A stretch of DNA of 64,000 nucleotides from Thiosocius sp963759055 (GTDB lineage Bacteria > Pseudomonadota > Gammaproteobacteria > Chromatiales > Chromatiaceae), in the NCBI GenBank assembly GCA_963759055.1, contig CAVWYD010000002.1:124001-188000 (forward strand), in the 5' to 3' direction. Below are positions 35,289 to 44,139 of this stretch, one piece after another. Position 1 is the first letter of the stretch; each line of letters opens with the position of its first letter. Under the pieces are notes generated by a model, which saw only the letters and a list, made by a program, of their open reading frames with translations, was not told where the DNA came from and did no database searches. The translations under genes and the position numbers were made by a program.

Positions 35289-36062
35289 TCAGTTCTTCAC
35301 GCGGTCCCTGAGTGAAGGAGGGAGATTGATTGCACCCTCAAAGTGCGCGCCGTCGAGTCGCGCGTTGGTGAAATCCGCCGACTGCAGATCCGCTCCGGTG
35401 AAAACAGCACGCTGCAGATCGGCACCATTGAGGCGGCAGTGACCCAGGCGCGCCCCGGTGAAATCGGCATCTTCGGCAGCTGCCCCGGTCATCTGACTAT
35501 ACGATAGGTCTGTCTGGTGAAACTTGGTCCCCATCGCGACCATGCGCAACAGGTTCACCCTTCTCAAGGTTGCGCCCGACAGGTCCGCCTCCTCTATCTC
35601 AATGTCCTTCATGTACGCCTGTGTAAACTCTGCGTCCCGCGCGACCACCTGATTGAGCAGAGCACCAAAGAGATTGGTTTTGAACAGCCTGGCACCGGTC
35701 AAATCGGCCTCGTTGGCGACAACGTGGAACATATCCGCGCCACTCAGGTCGGCCTTGCCGAGCCGTGCGCCAATCATCTTGGCCCAGCGCAGGTCGGCGT
35801 CGCGCAGGTCGGCCCGGCTCAGATTGGCATCCGACAGATCGGCACTCGACAGATCGACGCCCCTTAGATCGGCTCCCTGCAAATCTAATCCGGCCAGCTT
35901 CTTTCCCGACAGACTGCAATGGCGAAGATCATGCTCCGCCGCGGGACGCTCACAATCACCTGCAGCGAGGTGGGTATCGGCGAAAGCCCGCGGCGACATC
36001 GCTGCGAGCAGGATCAAGATCGGGCACGAAAGGCTGGTTATCAAAGATCGAGAGAATTGCAT
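35289..36062 (-). CDS. Exported pentapeptide-repeat protein
   Basis: 257 residues from the ATG at 36062. A Sec signal peptide (ITSLSCPILILLAAMSPRAFA) precedes about 40 tandem A(D/N)Lxx repeats (GADLRGVDLSSADLSDANL and onwards), which fold into a right-handed quadrilateral beta-helix. Pentapeptide proteins of this size often act as scaffolds or mimic DNA; an exported one must act in the periplasm or on the surface. It is divergent from the radical SAM gene and its leader overlaps an FNR-like palindrome region. No specific function can be given. Confidence 0.75.
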   Translation of the reverse strand: MQFSRSLITSLSCPILILLAAMSPRAFADTHLAAGDCERPAAEHDLRHCSLSGKKLAGLDLQGADLRGVDLSSADLSDANLSRADLRDADLRWAKMIGARLGKADLSGADMFHVVANEADLTGARLFKTNLFGALLNQVVARDAEFTQAYMKDIEIEEADLSGATLRRVNLLRMVAMGTKFHQTDLSYSQMTGAAAEDADFTGARLGHCRLNGADLQRAVFTGADLQSADFTNARLDGAHFEGAINLPPSLRDRVKN

Positions 36063-36209
36063 GGGTGTCTCATAACTTCGGTTCAACCCGCGAGCGCTGC
36101 AGCGCCAGGGTCGCCTGCAGAAAATGAACGGCCACTTCGTGCTTTCCCATTTGCTGGGCGAACGAATTCGCATATGGATCGAAATTGATCGATTCGAGCT
36201 ACGCTTACC

Positions 36210-36223
36210 TTGACCACGGTCAA
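36210..36223. promoter_or_regulatory. FNR/CRP-like palindrome between the pentapeptide and radical SAM genes
   Basis: TTGACCACGGTCAA is a perfect dyad (TTGAC-N4-GTCAA) that differs from the DNR consensus at one position in the first half. It lies 63 bp before the radical SAM start. Functional binding is possible but unproven. Confidence 0.4.
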
Positions 36224-36285
36224 GACCGGCAGCATCGGTAAAGGTTAACTTGCTGTCCAGCAAGCTGCGCGTTAAGAATTGCCTT

Positions 36286-36888
36286 ATGCCCGTGCAAACA
36301 ATCAGTTACATCATCGGCGATCGTCTGTACCTGAACATCACCGACCGCTGCACCCTCGCGTGCACCTTCTGTCCCAAGCATAACGGTTCGCATCGTGTAC
36401 ATGACTACGACCTCAGCCTCGATCACCGCCCCAGCCAAGACGAGATCTTCCAGTCCATCGGCAATCCGACGGATTACCGCGAGGTGGTATTCTGCGGCTT
36501 CGGCGAACCGACGCTGCGTCTGAAGGTCTTGCTGGAAACCGCGCGCCATATCAGACGTGCGGGTGGCCGGGTACGGGTCAACACCGATGGCCTGGCCAAC
36601 CTGGTGCACAAGCGCAATGTGTTGCCGGAGCTTGGTGAATGTGTCGATGCACTGTCGATCTCGATGAATGCGCAAAATGACGCCGTGTACAGCCAACACT
36701 GTGATCCTGCCCTTCCCGGCTCTTATGCGGCCATGCTCGAATTCCTCGAGCTGGCGCCCGATTATATTGATGATGTGACCGCAACGGCGATCGACGGGCT
36801 CGAAGGTGTGGATATCGCTGCCTGCAGAACCCTGGCCGAAGAGCGCGGCGTCAGTTTCCGACGACGTGAACTCGACGTGGTGGGCTGA
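36286..36888 (+). CDS. TatD-associated radical SAM protein
   Basis: 200 residues from the ATG at 36286. The motif CTLACTFCPKHNG (CxxxCxxC near residue 22) and FCGFGEPTLR (near 66) are radical SAM signatures. The short size and the CPKHNG continuation match the family usually adjacent to or fused with TatD nucleases. No tatD gene is present here, so it is an orphan. The reaction is unknown. Confidence 0.75.
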   Translation: MPVQTISYIIGDRLYLNITDRCTLACTFCPKHNGSHRVHDYDLSLDHRPSQDEIFQSIGNPTDYREVVFCGFGEPTLRLKVLLETARHIRRAGGRVRVNTDGLANLVHKRNVLPELGECVDALSISMNAQNDAVYSQHCDPALPGSYAAMLEFLELAPDYIDDVTATAIDGLEGVDIAACRTLAEERGVSFRRRELDVVG

Positions 36889-36912
36889 CCGGCGCGGCAG
36901 CTAAACAGGACA

Positions 36913-37908
36913 TCAGGCGTGTTTGAGCAGTCCAAACCTTATCTGCGCGTCAGGTACACCCGATTCCCGCAGGATATCTCGCGCCTGGTGTAATGCAGAC
37001 TCCGGCAGTGCCAGATAATAATCATAGCTGTCCAACGACGAATGCACCCGTACGATGCGCTGGATCACCGGCTCCAGGCGTTCTCTGCCAGCCGGTTCGA
37101 GATCGATCGAGTGGTAACGGAAATCATCCAGTACATCCCGCCAGGCGCGGCAGTAGTTGGACAGGTAGTGACCCTGCGGGATCGCCGACAGCCAATAGAG
37201 ATCGATCGAGCGATTTTCATCCTTCTGGATCGCGTGATCGATCAGGCTGCTAATCGGCGCAAACCCCGCTTCCCACGCGATGAACACCAGCGGTCGGTCC
37301 GAGTCCTCGTCCAGGGTGAAATTCCCGCTGGGCCCATGGAGCATAACCTCCCTACCCTTGCGAAGGTCCTCGAAAATGAACTCGCTGAACGGGTCATCGT
37401 GGCGCCGGCGAATATGGAAACGCAGCTGCATGCTGTCGCAGGGACAGCTGGCGATCGGCAGGGTCTTGAGGCGCATACCCTTGAACGACAGGGTCACACC
37501 CTGACCGGCGAGAAAACGCAGGCCGCCACTGCGTGGCGCACGCAACGTCAGCTGGACCACCTCGTCCTGCAGTCGTTCGACCCTGCTCACCCTGGCATTG
37601 ATGTGCTGCTCGGGTATATCGGTTGCAGACCCCGACTCATGGGCTTCAATCTCAACATCGTTTAAAGCCCGGCAACTGCACATCAAAAACCAGCCCTGCT
37701 GTTTCTCGAGTTGGCTGAAACGGTAGTCGTAGTGATTGAGGGGCGAGATCTCGCCGCCCAGAAGGCGTGCCCTGCAGTCACCGCAGCTGCCGTTGGCACA
37801 ACTGTGACCCAGATTGAGGCCGGCGCGCAGTCCCGCCTGCAAGAGTGTCTCACTGGGTTCGGTTTCAAAGGTATGGCCGGAAGGCCTGACGGTGATCTTG
37901 TACGACAT
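36913..37908 (-). CDS. 2Fe-2S ferredoxin / FAD reductase (phenol hydroxylase reductase-like)
   Basis: 331 residues. An N-terminal plant-type ferredoxin domain with CANGSCGDC near residue 37 and a fourth Cys in FLMCSCRA near 75, then an FAD-binding barrel (around residue 105-200) and a C-terminal NAD(P)H domain. This is the reductase layout of multicomponent oxygenases and of the so-called CDP-6-deoxy-glucoseen reductases. The electron acceptor is unknown. A HTH/coiled-coil gene 60 bp upstream in the same direction forms a likely two-gene unit. Confidence 0.8.
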   Translation of the reverse strand: MSYKITVRPSGHTFETEPSETLLQAGLRAGLNLGHSCANGSCGDCRARLLGGEISPLNHYDYRFSQLEKQQGWFLMCSCRALNDVEIEAHESGSATDIPEQHINARVSRVERLQDEVVQLTLRAPRSGGLRFLAGQGVTLSFKGMRLKTLPIASCPCDSMQLRFHIRRRHDDPFSEFIFEDLRKGREVMLHGPSGNFTLDEDSDRPLVFIAWEAGFAPISSLIDHAIQKDENRSIDLYWLSAIPQGHYLSNYCRAWRDVLDDFRYHSIDLEPAGRERLEPVIQRIVRVHSSLDSYDYYLALPESALHQARDILRESGVPDAQIRFGLLKHA

Positions 37909-37968
37909 ACCGCTGTGACTCTACCGCGGACGGCACGCGCCGCCCAGCCCCAGTCGGGAATAGAACGC

Positions 37969-38409
37969 CTATTTCTTACCGCGCAGCTTGAGCTGATTCA
38001 TGAACCAACCGACCAGGGTGCCCAGCATCATCGCCTCGCGTTCGTTGCAGCGCTCCTGCAATTCCAGCAGACGTTGCTCCGTCTCCGACGCCAGTAGTCG
38101 GTAACCGTCGAGCTCTTCCTGCAGACGCCCCATCTCGACGCGGGTACGCTGCAGCTCGGTGGCCAGATGTTCGGGATCGCGTCGACCGTCACGGGTGGAC
38201 TTGAACAATGCTGCTTCACGGATGCGGTTGACCTTCTCGAGCATGCCCGAGCGGTCCGAATCGGCCTGCGGATAGGCCTTGTGCAGTTCCGACATGCGGA
38301 TGTGACCTTCGAAGGCGCTCAGGTGCCCTTCCTGGATGTGCTGCTGCAGCAAACGGCGTGGCACGCCCACCATGCGCGCAGCCTGTGAAACACTCAAAAG
38401 ACGGTCCAT
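37969..38409 (-). CDS. MerR/excisionase-like HTH protein with coiled coil
   Basis: 146 residues from the ATG at 38409. An N-terminal helix-turn-helix (LSVSQAARMVGVPRRLLQQH) resembles MerR/excisionase domains, followed by a long helical coiled coil (ELQRTRVEMGRLQEELDG) and a C-terminal helix. This could regulate the downstream reductase. The next gene (dsrS) runs in the same direction and ends 108 bp upstream, but no terminator was found that would clearly separate the two. Confidence 0.65.
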   Translation of the reverse strand: MDRLLSVSQAARMVGVPRRLLQQHIQEGHLSAFEGHIRMSELHKAYPQADSDRSGMLEKVNRIREAALFKSTRDGRRDPEHLATELQRTRVEMGRLQEELDGYRLLASETEQRLLELQERCNEREAMMLGTLVGWFMNQLKLRGKK

Positions 38410-38516
38410 GCTTTCTCCAAGGCAATCTCTACCCCAAACGGGATATCTCCTTGGTAGTATAGCGAGCAAATATCAGAGTAAAAGTCTAAGTTATTTTGTT
38501 GTCATTATTCAAAAAC

Positions 38517-39635
38517 TTAGGGGCTTTTTTCCCGTAGATGGGAAAGCTCGGCCAGAAGCGGGGTCAGGACCGGCTGCAGCTTGCGACGCATCAGACTGCC
38601 AATCGCAGTGCTGTCCCTGAACACCGGCCGCACCACCCCGTAACTCAGACCGGACATGACGCGGAGCGCCCGCAACTGCCCCTCATCGATTCCGCCCAAG
38701 GCTGCCAGGGGACGCACTTCGGCAGCCGACACCAGCCACTCGCACGCCTCCAACTGCAGCTCATCCAGCGTTGCATCGATCGGTCCCTGAGGACGGGCGG
38801 CGGAGAAATAAGAAGCCGTGTAGTCCAGGGTCAGGTTGACGACATCCTGGTTATTGGGCTTCTCGAATACCCTGAAGACCGTCTCGATAAAGGCCTGCCC
38901 CTGCGCGGACAGCGACCTCAACAACAAAGCCGCCAGGGTATTGCCTTCGGCCGCCAGTCCCGTCAGCCCGTCACTGAGTCCGCCCAGCACGGCATGAGCA
39001 GCGGTCTGTTCCGGGAGGTCATCCGCACGCGCTGCGAGAAACCCGACATAGTAGGCCGGCTTGCGTTGGGCTTTGCGCCACAATGTCCTGACCTGCTCAT
39101 CGTCGAGCAGACCCGGCTGCAGAACCAGGCGTACGGTTTCTATCTGCTGCTCCGGTTCGGCCTCAAATGGCAGATGCTCGACCAGATAGTCGGCCAGCCG
39201 GGGACCCATCTGCCCTTCGACCACAGCCTGTTTCGCCAACATGTGCCGCGCATTGGTCGCGTCCTCCATCGCCCACCAGGCACGCCGCGCGAGCTCATCG
39301 GTCAACCCCTGGGCAGAAACCGCTGCGACCACCGCCTCCGGCTCGCCAATTAATAGCAGCTGTTCGAGGCTTTCGTCGCGCATCTGCCCCATGCGCGTCC
39401 AGCGCTGCAGATAAACCGGATAACCGCCGGGCGAGCCGAGCACGTGCCCCGACAGCAGTTCTTTGACACGTTTGAGGTACGACTCCTGACGCCCGGTCGG
39501 GGTCAGCTCGATCTGCGCCTCACCCTTGGCCGAGAGACCGAAGACCGTCATGGTGGATTCATTGATGCGTATCGCCTGCGGCTTGTTGGCCAACAGCACA
39601 TTGAGTCGCAGCGAGTCCTGGGGAGAAAGATCCAT
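38517..39635 (-). CDS. dsrS: DsrS, cytoplasmic protein of the dsr locus
   Basis: 372 residues, no membrane segments, mostly helical. It is the last gene of the dsr locus, downstream of dsrR, as in Allochromatium vinosum. DsrS influences dsr operon expression or sulfur globule oxidation in that organism, but no catalytic role is known. The assignment rests mainly on position and size, because I see no motif that proves it. Confidence 0.8.
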   Translation of the reverse strand: MDLSPQDSLRLNVLLANKPQAIRINESTMTVFGLSAKGEAQIELTPTGRQESYLKRVKELLSGHVLGSPGGYPVYLQRWTRMGQMRDESLEQLLLIGEPEAVVAAVSAQGLTDELARRAWWAMEDATNARHMLAKQAVVEGQMGPRLADYLVEHLPFEAEPEQQIETVRLVLQPGLLDDEQVRTLWRKAQRKPAYYVGFLAARADDLPEQTAAHAVLGGLSDGLTGLAAEGNTLAALLLRSLSAQGQAFIETVFRVFEKPNNQDVVNLTLDYTASYFSAARPQGPIDATLDELQLEACEWLVSAAEVRPLAALGGIDEGQLRALRVMSGLSYGVVRPVFRDSTAIGSLMRRKLQPVLTPLLAELSHLREKSP

Positions 39636-39774
39636 TGGGTTAGAGCAGTGTTAGCGCGATGCGCACGAAGCAGTTCAATTCGCAATCAACCGAAAAAGCC
39701 GAACGATACCTCGGGTGCGGGCCGCCGCTGCCCTTCTTTCTGCTTCGTGGTCTTTGTGGTGAATCAGACTCTGC

Positions 39775-40089
39775 TCAGTTCTCGCTTGGCGGGACGTAGG
39801 TCGGGTCATTGGGATTGAGAAAGATGAACTTGGGTTCACCGACGTCCAGTTCGACAAAGTCCAGCGTGGCAGCGTCCAGCAGCGGGACATACTCAGGTGC
39901 CATCACGATCTGCACGCCCTCCGAGCTGAAACGGATGTCATCTTCAGTTCCCTCGTCGAAACCCATGCGGTAATCGATACTGCCGTCGGGCCGCTGCTGG
40001 GCAGCCAGGCGCAACGCCATCCCTGCCGTACCGCCCTGCTCGGCCGCGGCCTTCACCTGCTCTGCTGCTTGCGGAGTTACCTTGAACAT
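39775..40089 (-). CDS. dsrR: DsrR, A-type carrier-like protein without the Fe-S cysteines
   Basis: 104 residues from the ATG at 40089. The fold resembles IscA/ErpA (VTPQAAEQVKAAAEQGGTAGM at the start), but none of the three conserved cysteines exists. In A. vinosum DsrR lacks them too and is thought to act at the level of dsr gene expression rather than Fe-S assembly. It lies between dsrN and dsrS, 40 bp after dsrN. Confidence 0.88.
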   Translation of the reverse strand: MFKVTPQAAEQVKAAAEQGGTAGMALRLAAQQRPDGSIDYRMGFDEGTEDDIRFSSEGVQIVMAPEYVPLLDAATLDFVELDVGEPKFIFLNPNDPTYVPPSEN

Positions 40090-40129
40090 ATCTGATCCCT
40101 CTCCAGTGCGCCTGCCGGCCAGGCGCGGT

Positions 40130-41515
40130 TCATGCCGCCCTGGCAAGGCAGGCGCGCACGAATTTCACGAAGCGTTCCGCCCAGGGGTGCGACCTGGTGT
40201 CACGCAGGTGTGCGTAGCTCGCCAGCAGATTCCGGTAAATGATGCCGTCATTGCAACCATCCACACCGTAGCCACGTTCCACCCGGTAGGCAAATTCAAG
40301 ACCTTCCGGCATCTCGGCCAGTGCCGAATAATGGAACTCATGCGCCGAAACCAGCTCACTTCGATCACCCGACGTGGGCCAGGGATGGGACCGGGTTTCG
40401 CGCAGACGCACATAACCACGTCCCTGCGGCTTCGGGTGCATTGCAACCTTCGCCGGAATCACACCCGCCATTTTACGCGTCTTTCCGTCCCAGGTCAGGC
40501 TGCTGCAAAGGTACATCAATCCGCCGCATTCTGCGTAAACAGGCCCGTCTGATTCGACGAACGAGGCAACGGCCGCCCGCATGGCCGAATTCTGCTCCAA
40601 CGCATCCATATGAGTCTCGGGGAATCCCCCGCCCAAAAACAGGCCGTCACAGGCCGGCAGCGTTTCGTCCCTCAGCGGACTGAACGGCACCAGTTCGGCG
40701 CCAGCTGCGCGCAGGGCGTCCAGATCACCCGCATAGTAGAAACCAAACGCAGAATCAGTCGCCACGCCGATTCGGACCCGGTCCGCGATATCTGCAGCTG
40801 CAGCGGGTGCAGCGACCTTGCCCGTTGGGGCAGGTGCGTCCGCAGCCAGTGCCTGTACCACGTCGAGATCGACCTGCTCACGAATCAGCTCCGCCATGCG
40901 CTTGATATGCGCCTGACTGCTGCCCAGCTCGTTGCTCGGGACCAGGCCAAGATGGCGTTCGTTGATCACCAGATCATCGCATCGCTGCACCGCGCCCAAC
41001 ACCTTTACATCGGTGTAGTGTTCGATCACCTTGCGCAGCTTCGCCTCGTGGCGGCTGCCACCCACCTTGTTCAGGATCACGCCAACAATGCGGATTGCCG
41101 GATCGAACGCCTGATAGCCGAGGATCAGGGGTGCTATCCCGCGCGTCATCCCCTGAGTGTCGAGTACCAGCGCGATCGGCGAACCGAGCTGTGCTGCAAG
41201 TGCGGCGTTGCTGTTGCTGCCGTCCAGTGCCAGACCGTCGTATAGGCCTTTATTGCCTTCGATCAGGCCGATATCCGCACCCTGCATTTTGGTCGCGAAC
41301 AGGTCGCTGATCTCGCCGGGATCCATGGTGTAAAAATCAAGATTGTGGCAGGCACGCCCGGCGGCCTGTCCCAGCCAAAGAGGGTCGATATAGTCCGGTC
41401 CCTTCTTGAACGGCTGCACCACGGCACCATTCTCGCGCAATGCGGCACACAGCCCGATGCTGAGCGTGGTCTTGCCCGAGGACTTGTGTGCGGCGGAGAT
41501 GTAGAGATGAGCCAT
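40130..41515 (-). CDS. dsrN: DsrN, sirohaem amide synthase (cobyrinate a,c-diamide synthase-like)
   Basis: 461 residues from the ATG at 41515. The N-terminal domain has a P-loop-like AAHKSSGKTT motif and the C-terminal domain is a type I glutamine amidotransferase with the Cys nucleophile in YAECGGLMYL near 330 and His in the C-terminal VSAHEFHYSAL. DsrN amidates sirohaem to form the sirohaem amide used by DsrAB. It is separated from dsrP by a terminator at about 41644-41675, so it may be partly under its own control. Confidence 0.92.
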   Translation of the reverse strand: MAHLYISAAHKSSGKTTLSIGLCAALRENGAVVQPFKKGPDYIDPLWLGQAAGRACHNLDFYTMDPGEISDLFATKMQGADIGLIEGNKGLYDGLALDGSNSNAALAAQLGSPIALVLDTQGMTRGIAPLILGYQAFDPAIRIVGVILNKVGGSRHEAKLRKVIEHYTDVKVLGAVQRCDDLVINERHLGLVPSNELGSSQAHIKRMAELIREQVDLDVVQALAADAPAPTGKVAAPAAAADIADRVRIGVATDSAFGFYYAGDLDALRAAGAELVPFSPLRDETLPACDGLFLGGGFPETHMDALEQNSAMRAAVASFVESDGPVYAECGGLMYLCSSLTWDGKTRKMAGVIPAKVAMHPKPQGRGYVRLRETRSHPWPTSGDRSELVSAHEFHYSALAEMPEGLEFAYRVERGYGVDGCNDGIIYRNLLASYAHLRDTRSHPWAERFVKFVRACLARAA

Positions 41516-41541
41516 TGCAGTATCATGCAACCCGAACAAAC

Positions 41542-41640
41542 GTTCGTTTGGAACGCCGAGTTCGCAGAGAAACGCAGAGTTCGCTAAGACTTTATTCTAA
41601 AAGCCCTTTGCGTTCTTTGCGGTTCTTGGCGCCCTTTGCG
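41542..41640. repeat. Intergenic repeat-like element of the GCAGAG / CTTTGCG kind
   Basis: The gap between dsrN and the terminator contains a run of related short units (TTCGCAGAGAAACGCAGAG on the left, CTTTGCGTTCTTTGCGG and CCTTTGCGTTCC on the right), partly complementary to each other. A similar CTTCGTGGTCTTTGTGG unit sits in the dsrR-dsrS gap near 39740-39760. Such arrays are common intergenic repeats in gammaproteobacteria. Whether copies exist elsewhere in this genome cannot be seen here. Confidence 0.35.
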
Positions 41641-41643
41641 TTC

Positions 41644-41675
41644 CAAAAAAATGGGGCGGTGTTTGCGACCGCCCC
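41644..41675 (-). terminator. Rho-independent terminator after dsrP
   Basis: On the minus strand the 8-bp stem (GGGGCGGT with ACCGCCCC, loop of 7) is followed by a run of seven T residues (complement of 41645-41651). This is a clear intrinsic terminator 29 bp after the dsrP stop and would end the dsrA-to-dsrP transcript, leaving dsrN, R and S dependent on readthrough or their own promoter. Confidence 0.85.
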
Positions 41676-41703
41676 CTATTCAATCAGATTCGAAGATCAG
41701 CGA

Positions 41704-42933
41704 TCATTTCGCATGATGCGGATCAGTGACTTCATCTGCCAGTGAGTAAGGCAGGAACTGCATCATGCGCACCGCAATGAATGTGACCAGCAGGGCCAGC
41801 GCAAAGCCACCCAATCCAAGCAGGAACTCAGGCAGCGACGGCGAGTAGCTGCGCGCGAGGCCGTTCACACCATCGAAATAACCCGACTCGATGATGGTAT
41901 GCGCCGGGAACATACTCATTGGGAACGCCTGGCCGCCAATGACGATCACGTAGATTGCGGACAGACCGCCAAGCACCACCAGCAAGGAGGCAATGGTAAT
42001 GGCACCGCGCTGCATGCCGAGCGCAGGATGGAACAGGATACCCATCGGTACCAGCATGCCGAGCAACACCCAGCCGATCCAGAAGATCGCGGTATAGATG
42101 CCGCCGTTACGCAACATGAACAGCTCGAACTCGTGGTTTTCGGTGCCATACAAATTTGTCAGATGGTAAACCAGCGTGAAATAGAACACTGCTGCCACGA
42201 AAACACCGAGCAGATTCTTGAGGCGGCGGAGAATCACGTCACCCAGTGGACGATCCTCGGCGTTGAAGGTGAACATCAATACCAGCAGGTAGAGCGCCAG
42301 ACCATAAGCAAACGACATGATAATGAACATGGGCGCCATGATGGCTGCATCATAGCCCTGGCGTGCAACCAGGAAGCCGAAGATGGAACCGGTACCGGTC
42401 GTTAGAGCAAGACGCCAAACGAAGGCCACCACGCCCGCGCCTTTCGTAAATCCATTGGCCTTGCGCTCCATCATGGTGAACAGATACACCACCACGATCG
42501 CGAGGAAACCCACGTACAGGAAGATGTTCCAGGCGAAGATCGACTTGAAATTGTAGGTGGTCATAGCCACGATCAAGCGGCTGGGCTGGCCCAGATCGAG
42601 GACCAGGACGAGCAGTCCACCCACCAGCAGGGTAATCGCCAACAGGCCTGACAGGCGGGCCAGCGGTTTGTACATCTTCTGCCCGAACACCGAACCGATG
42701 GAGGCAACGTTCAAAGCCCCGGAGGCCGCGACAATCAGGAATATGGCAAACACATGCGGCGTACCCCAGACGACCTGGTTGGTCATACCGGTGACCCAGT
42801 GGCCTTCATGCTCCATGTACAGAACGGCAAACCCGCCGACGGCGACGATTGCAGCCAATACCGCCAACAGTCCCCAGTAACGTGGACTATCGATGTCCCA
42901 TTCGCGGTAGTGAATCTTTTTCATTGCCGACAA
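41704..42933 (-). CDS. dsrP: DsrP, NrfD-like membrane subunit of DsrMKJOP
   Basis: 409 residues with ten membrane helices, the PsrC/NrfD-type quinone-interacting topology. In DsrMKJOP it exchanges electrons between the periplasmic Fe-S protein DsrO and the quinone pool. It follows dsrO by 16 bp. Length and topology match the family. Confidence 0.93.
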   Translation of the reverse strand: MSAMKKIHYREWDIDSPRYWGLLAVLAAIVAVGGFAVLYMEHEGHWVTGMTNQVVWGTPHVFAIFLIVAASGALNVASIGSVFGQKMYKPLARLSGLLAITLLVGGLLVLVLDLGQPSRLIVAMTTYNFKSIFAWNIFLYVGFLAIVVVYLFTMMERKANGFTKGAGVVAFVWRLALTTGTGSIFGFLVARQGYDAAIMAPMFIIMSFAYGLALYLLVLMFTFNAEDRPLGDVILRRLKNLLGVFVAAVFYFTLVYHLTNLYGTENHEFELFMLRNGGIYTAIFWIGWVLLGMLVPMGILFHPALGMQRGAITIASLLVVLGGLSAIYVIVIGGQAFPMSMFPAHTIIESGYFDGVNGLARSYSPSLPEFLLGLGGFALALLVTFIAVRMMQFLPYSLADEVTDPHHAK

Positions 42934-42949
42934 ATTCTCCGGAAAACAG

Positions 42950-43720
42950 TCAGACGTCAGTGTAACGGACGCCGGTATTCAACTTGAGATCAGCGCGGAT
43001 CTGCACGTTGGGATACCTGGCCATCGCCTGCGACACGGCGCTATCAGGGTCCTTGAGGTCGCCGAACACGATCGCGCCCTGCGTGCAGGCGTCCTGACAG
43101 GCCGTCGTCGTCCCGCCATTGTCGCGACGATGCACGCACAGGTTGCAGCTCTCGACACAACCCTTGCCCCTTGGGGCGACCGTCAGTTTTGTCTGAATGT
43201 TCTCGTGAATAAAGGAACGTGCATTGTAGGGGCACGCCATCATGCAGTAGCGGCAACCGATACAGGTATGCCTATCCACCATGACGATGCCGTCGGCACG
43301 CCGGAACGAGGCAGCCGTCGGGCACACATCAACGCAGGGCGGATGCTCGCAATGCTGGCACATCATCGGCAGACTGGTGACGCGACCGGTCAGGTTGTTC
43401 TTCAGCTTGACCGTGCGTATCCAGCGCGGGCGCTGCATCTCCCACAGCTCGTCACTGGCGCCTTCCGGCTTGCTCAGCAGGTCCATCCCGTTCTCTTTGT
43501 CACAGGCGCTGACACAGTCGCTGCAGCCGTCGGCACACTTCGTGGTATCGATCAACATGCCGTAGCGGACATCATCCGTAACAGCAGAGGCCCGCGGCGC
43601 CGCATCGGCCACGGACTGCAGAAACACACCAGGTGCTACGGCGGTCGCAGTAACAGCCGCCGCTCCGGCCAGAAACTCACGGCGGTGCTTATTGGTCGGC
43701 TGGTCGGTTGGCTGACTCAT
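42950..43720 (-). CDS. dsrO: DsrO, periplasmic Fe-S protein of DsrMKJOP
   Basis: 256 residues from the ATG at 43720. A twin-arginine signal (HRREFLAGAAAV near residue 12) is visible, followed by several cysteine clusters (CADGCSDCVSACDK, CQHCEHPPCVDVCP, CIGCRYCMMACP and CNLCVHR) that hold multiple [4Fe-4S] centres. The upstream in-frame extension to 43801 is out of place as it precedes the Tat signal. It begins 2 bp after the dsrJ stop. Confidence 0.94.
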   Translation of the reverse strand: MSQPTDQPTNKHRREFLAGAAAVTATAVAPGVFLQSVADAAPRASAVTDDVRYGMLIDTTKCADGCSDCVSACDKENGMDLLSKPEGASDELWEMQRPRWIRTVKLKNNLTGRVTSLPMMCQHCEHPPCVDVCPTAASFRRADGIVMVDRHTCIGCRYCMMACPYNARSFIHENIQTKLTVAPRGKGCVESCNLCVHRRDNGGTTTACQDACTQGAIVFGDLKDPDSAVSQAMARYPNVQIRADLKLNTGVRYTDV

Positions 43721-43722
43721 TA

Positions 43723-44103
43723 TCAGTTCCCCGTGGGCTTGGTTGCGTGGCAGGTGAAGCAGTCGAGGGTGGCTCCGGTGAACTGATGGCACCCGGCGCA
43801 AAATTCACCGGGCGTATTCACCGGAACGTGACTCCCTTGCGTGTCTTTGCGGACATGGCAATCGATGCAGCCGGCAAGGCTGTGGTCCGTCTTGCGGATA
43901 CCCTCGTGCACGGTGATGTCTCGCTGATGCTTGATCAGCTCGAAGTGATTACGGCGCATGAAGGCGGTCGGTGCCACGCAGGCATCGAGTTTGTCCGCCT
44001 TTGCCGAACCCTTTACCCCTTCGCCAGCATGCACCGTGCCCAGACCCATGAAGAGGCCAAAGCAAATCGCCAGCAGCAGACTAAAGCCAAAGTTACCTTT
44101 CAT
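43723..44103 (-). CDS. dsrJ: DsrJ, periplasmic trihaem cytochrome c
   Basis: 126 residues with an uncleaved-looking N-terminal helix (FSLLLAICFGLFMGLG) and three haem sites, CIDCH, CAGCH and CFTCH, the number typical of DsrJ. It is the periplasmic electron carrier of DsrMKJOP, and one haem is reported to have unusual His/Cys ligation. Start taken at the ATG 44103 rather than TTG 44109. Confidence 0.94.
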   Translation of the reverse strand: MKGNFGFSLLLAICFGLFMGLGTVHAGEGVKGSAKADKLDACVAPTAFMRRNHFELIKHQRDITVHEGIRKTDHSLAGCIDCHVRKDTQGSHVPVNTPGEFCAGCHQFTGATLDCFTCHATKPTGN

Positions 44104-44139
44104 TGCCAATGCGGCCTCTGCAGTCTTACTCGCGCCTGA

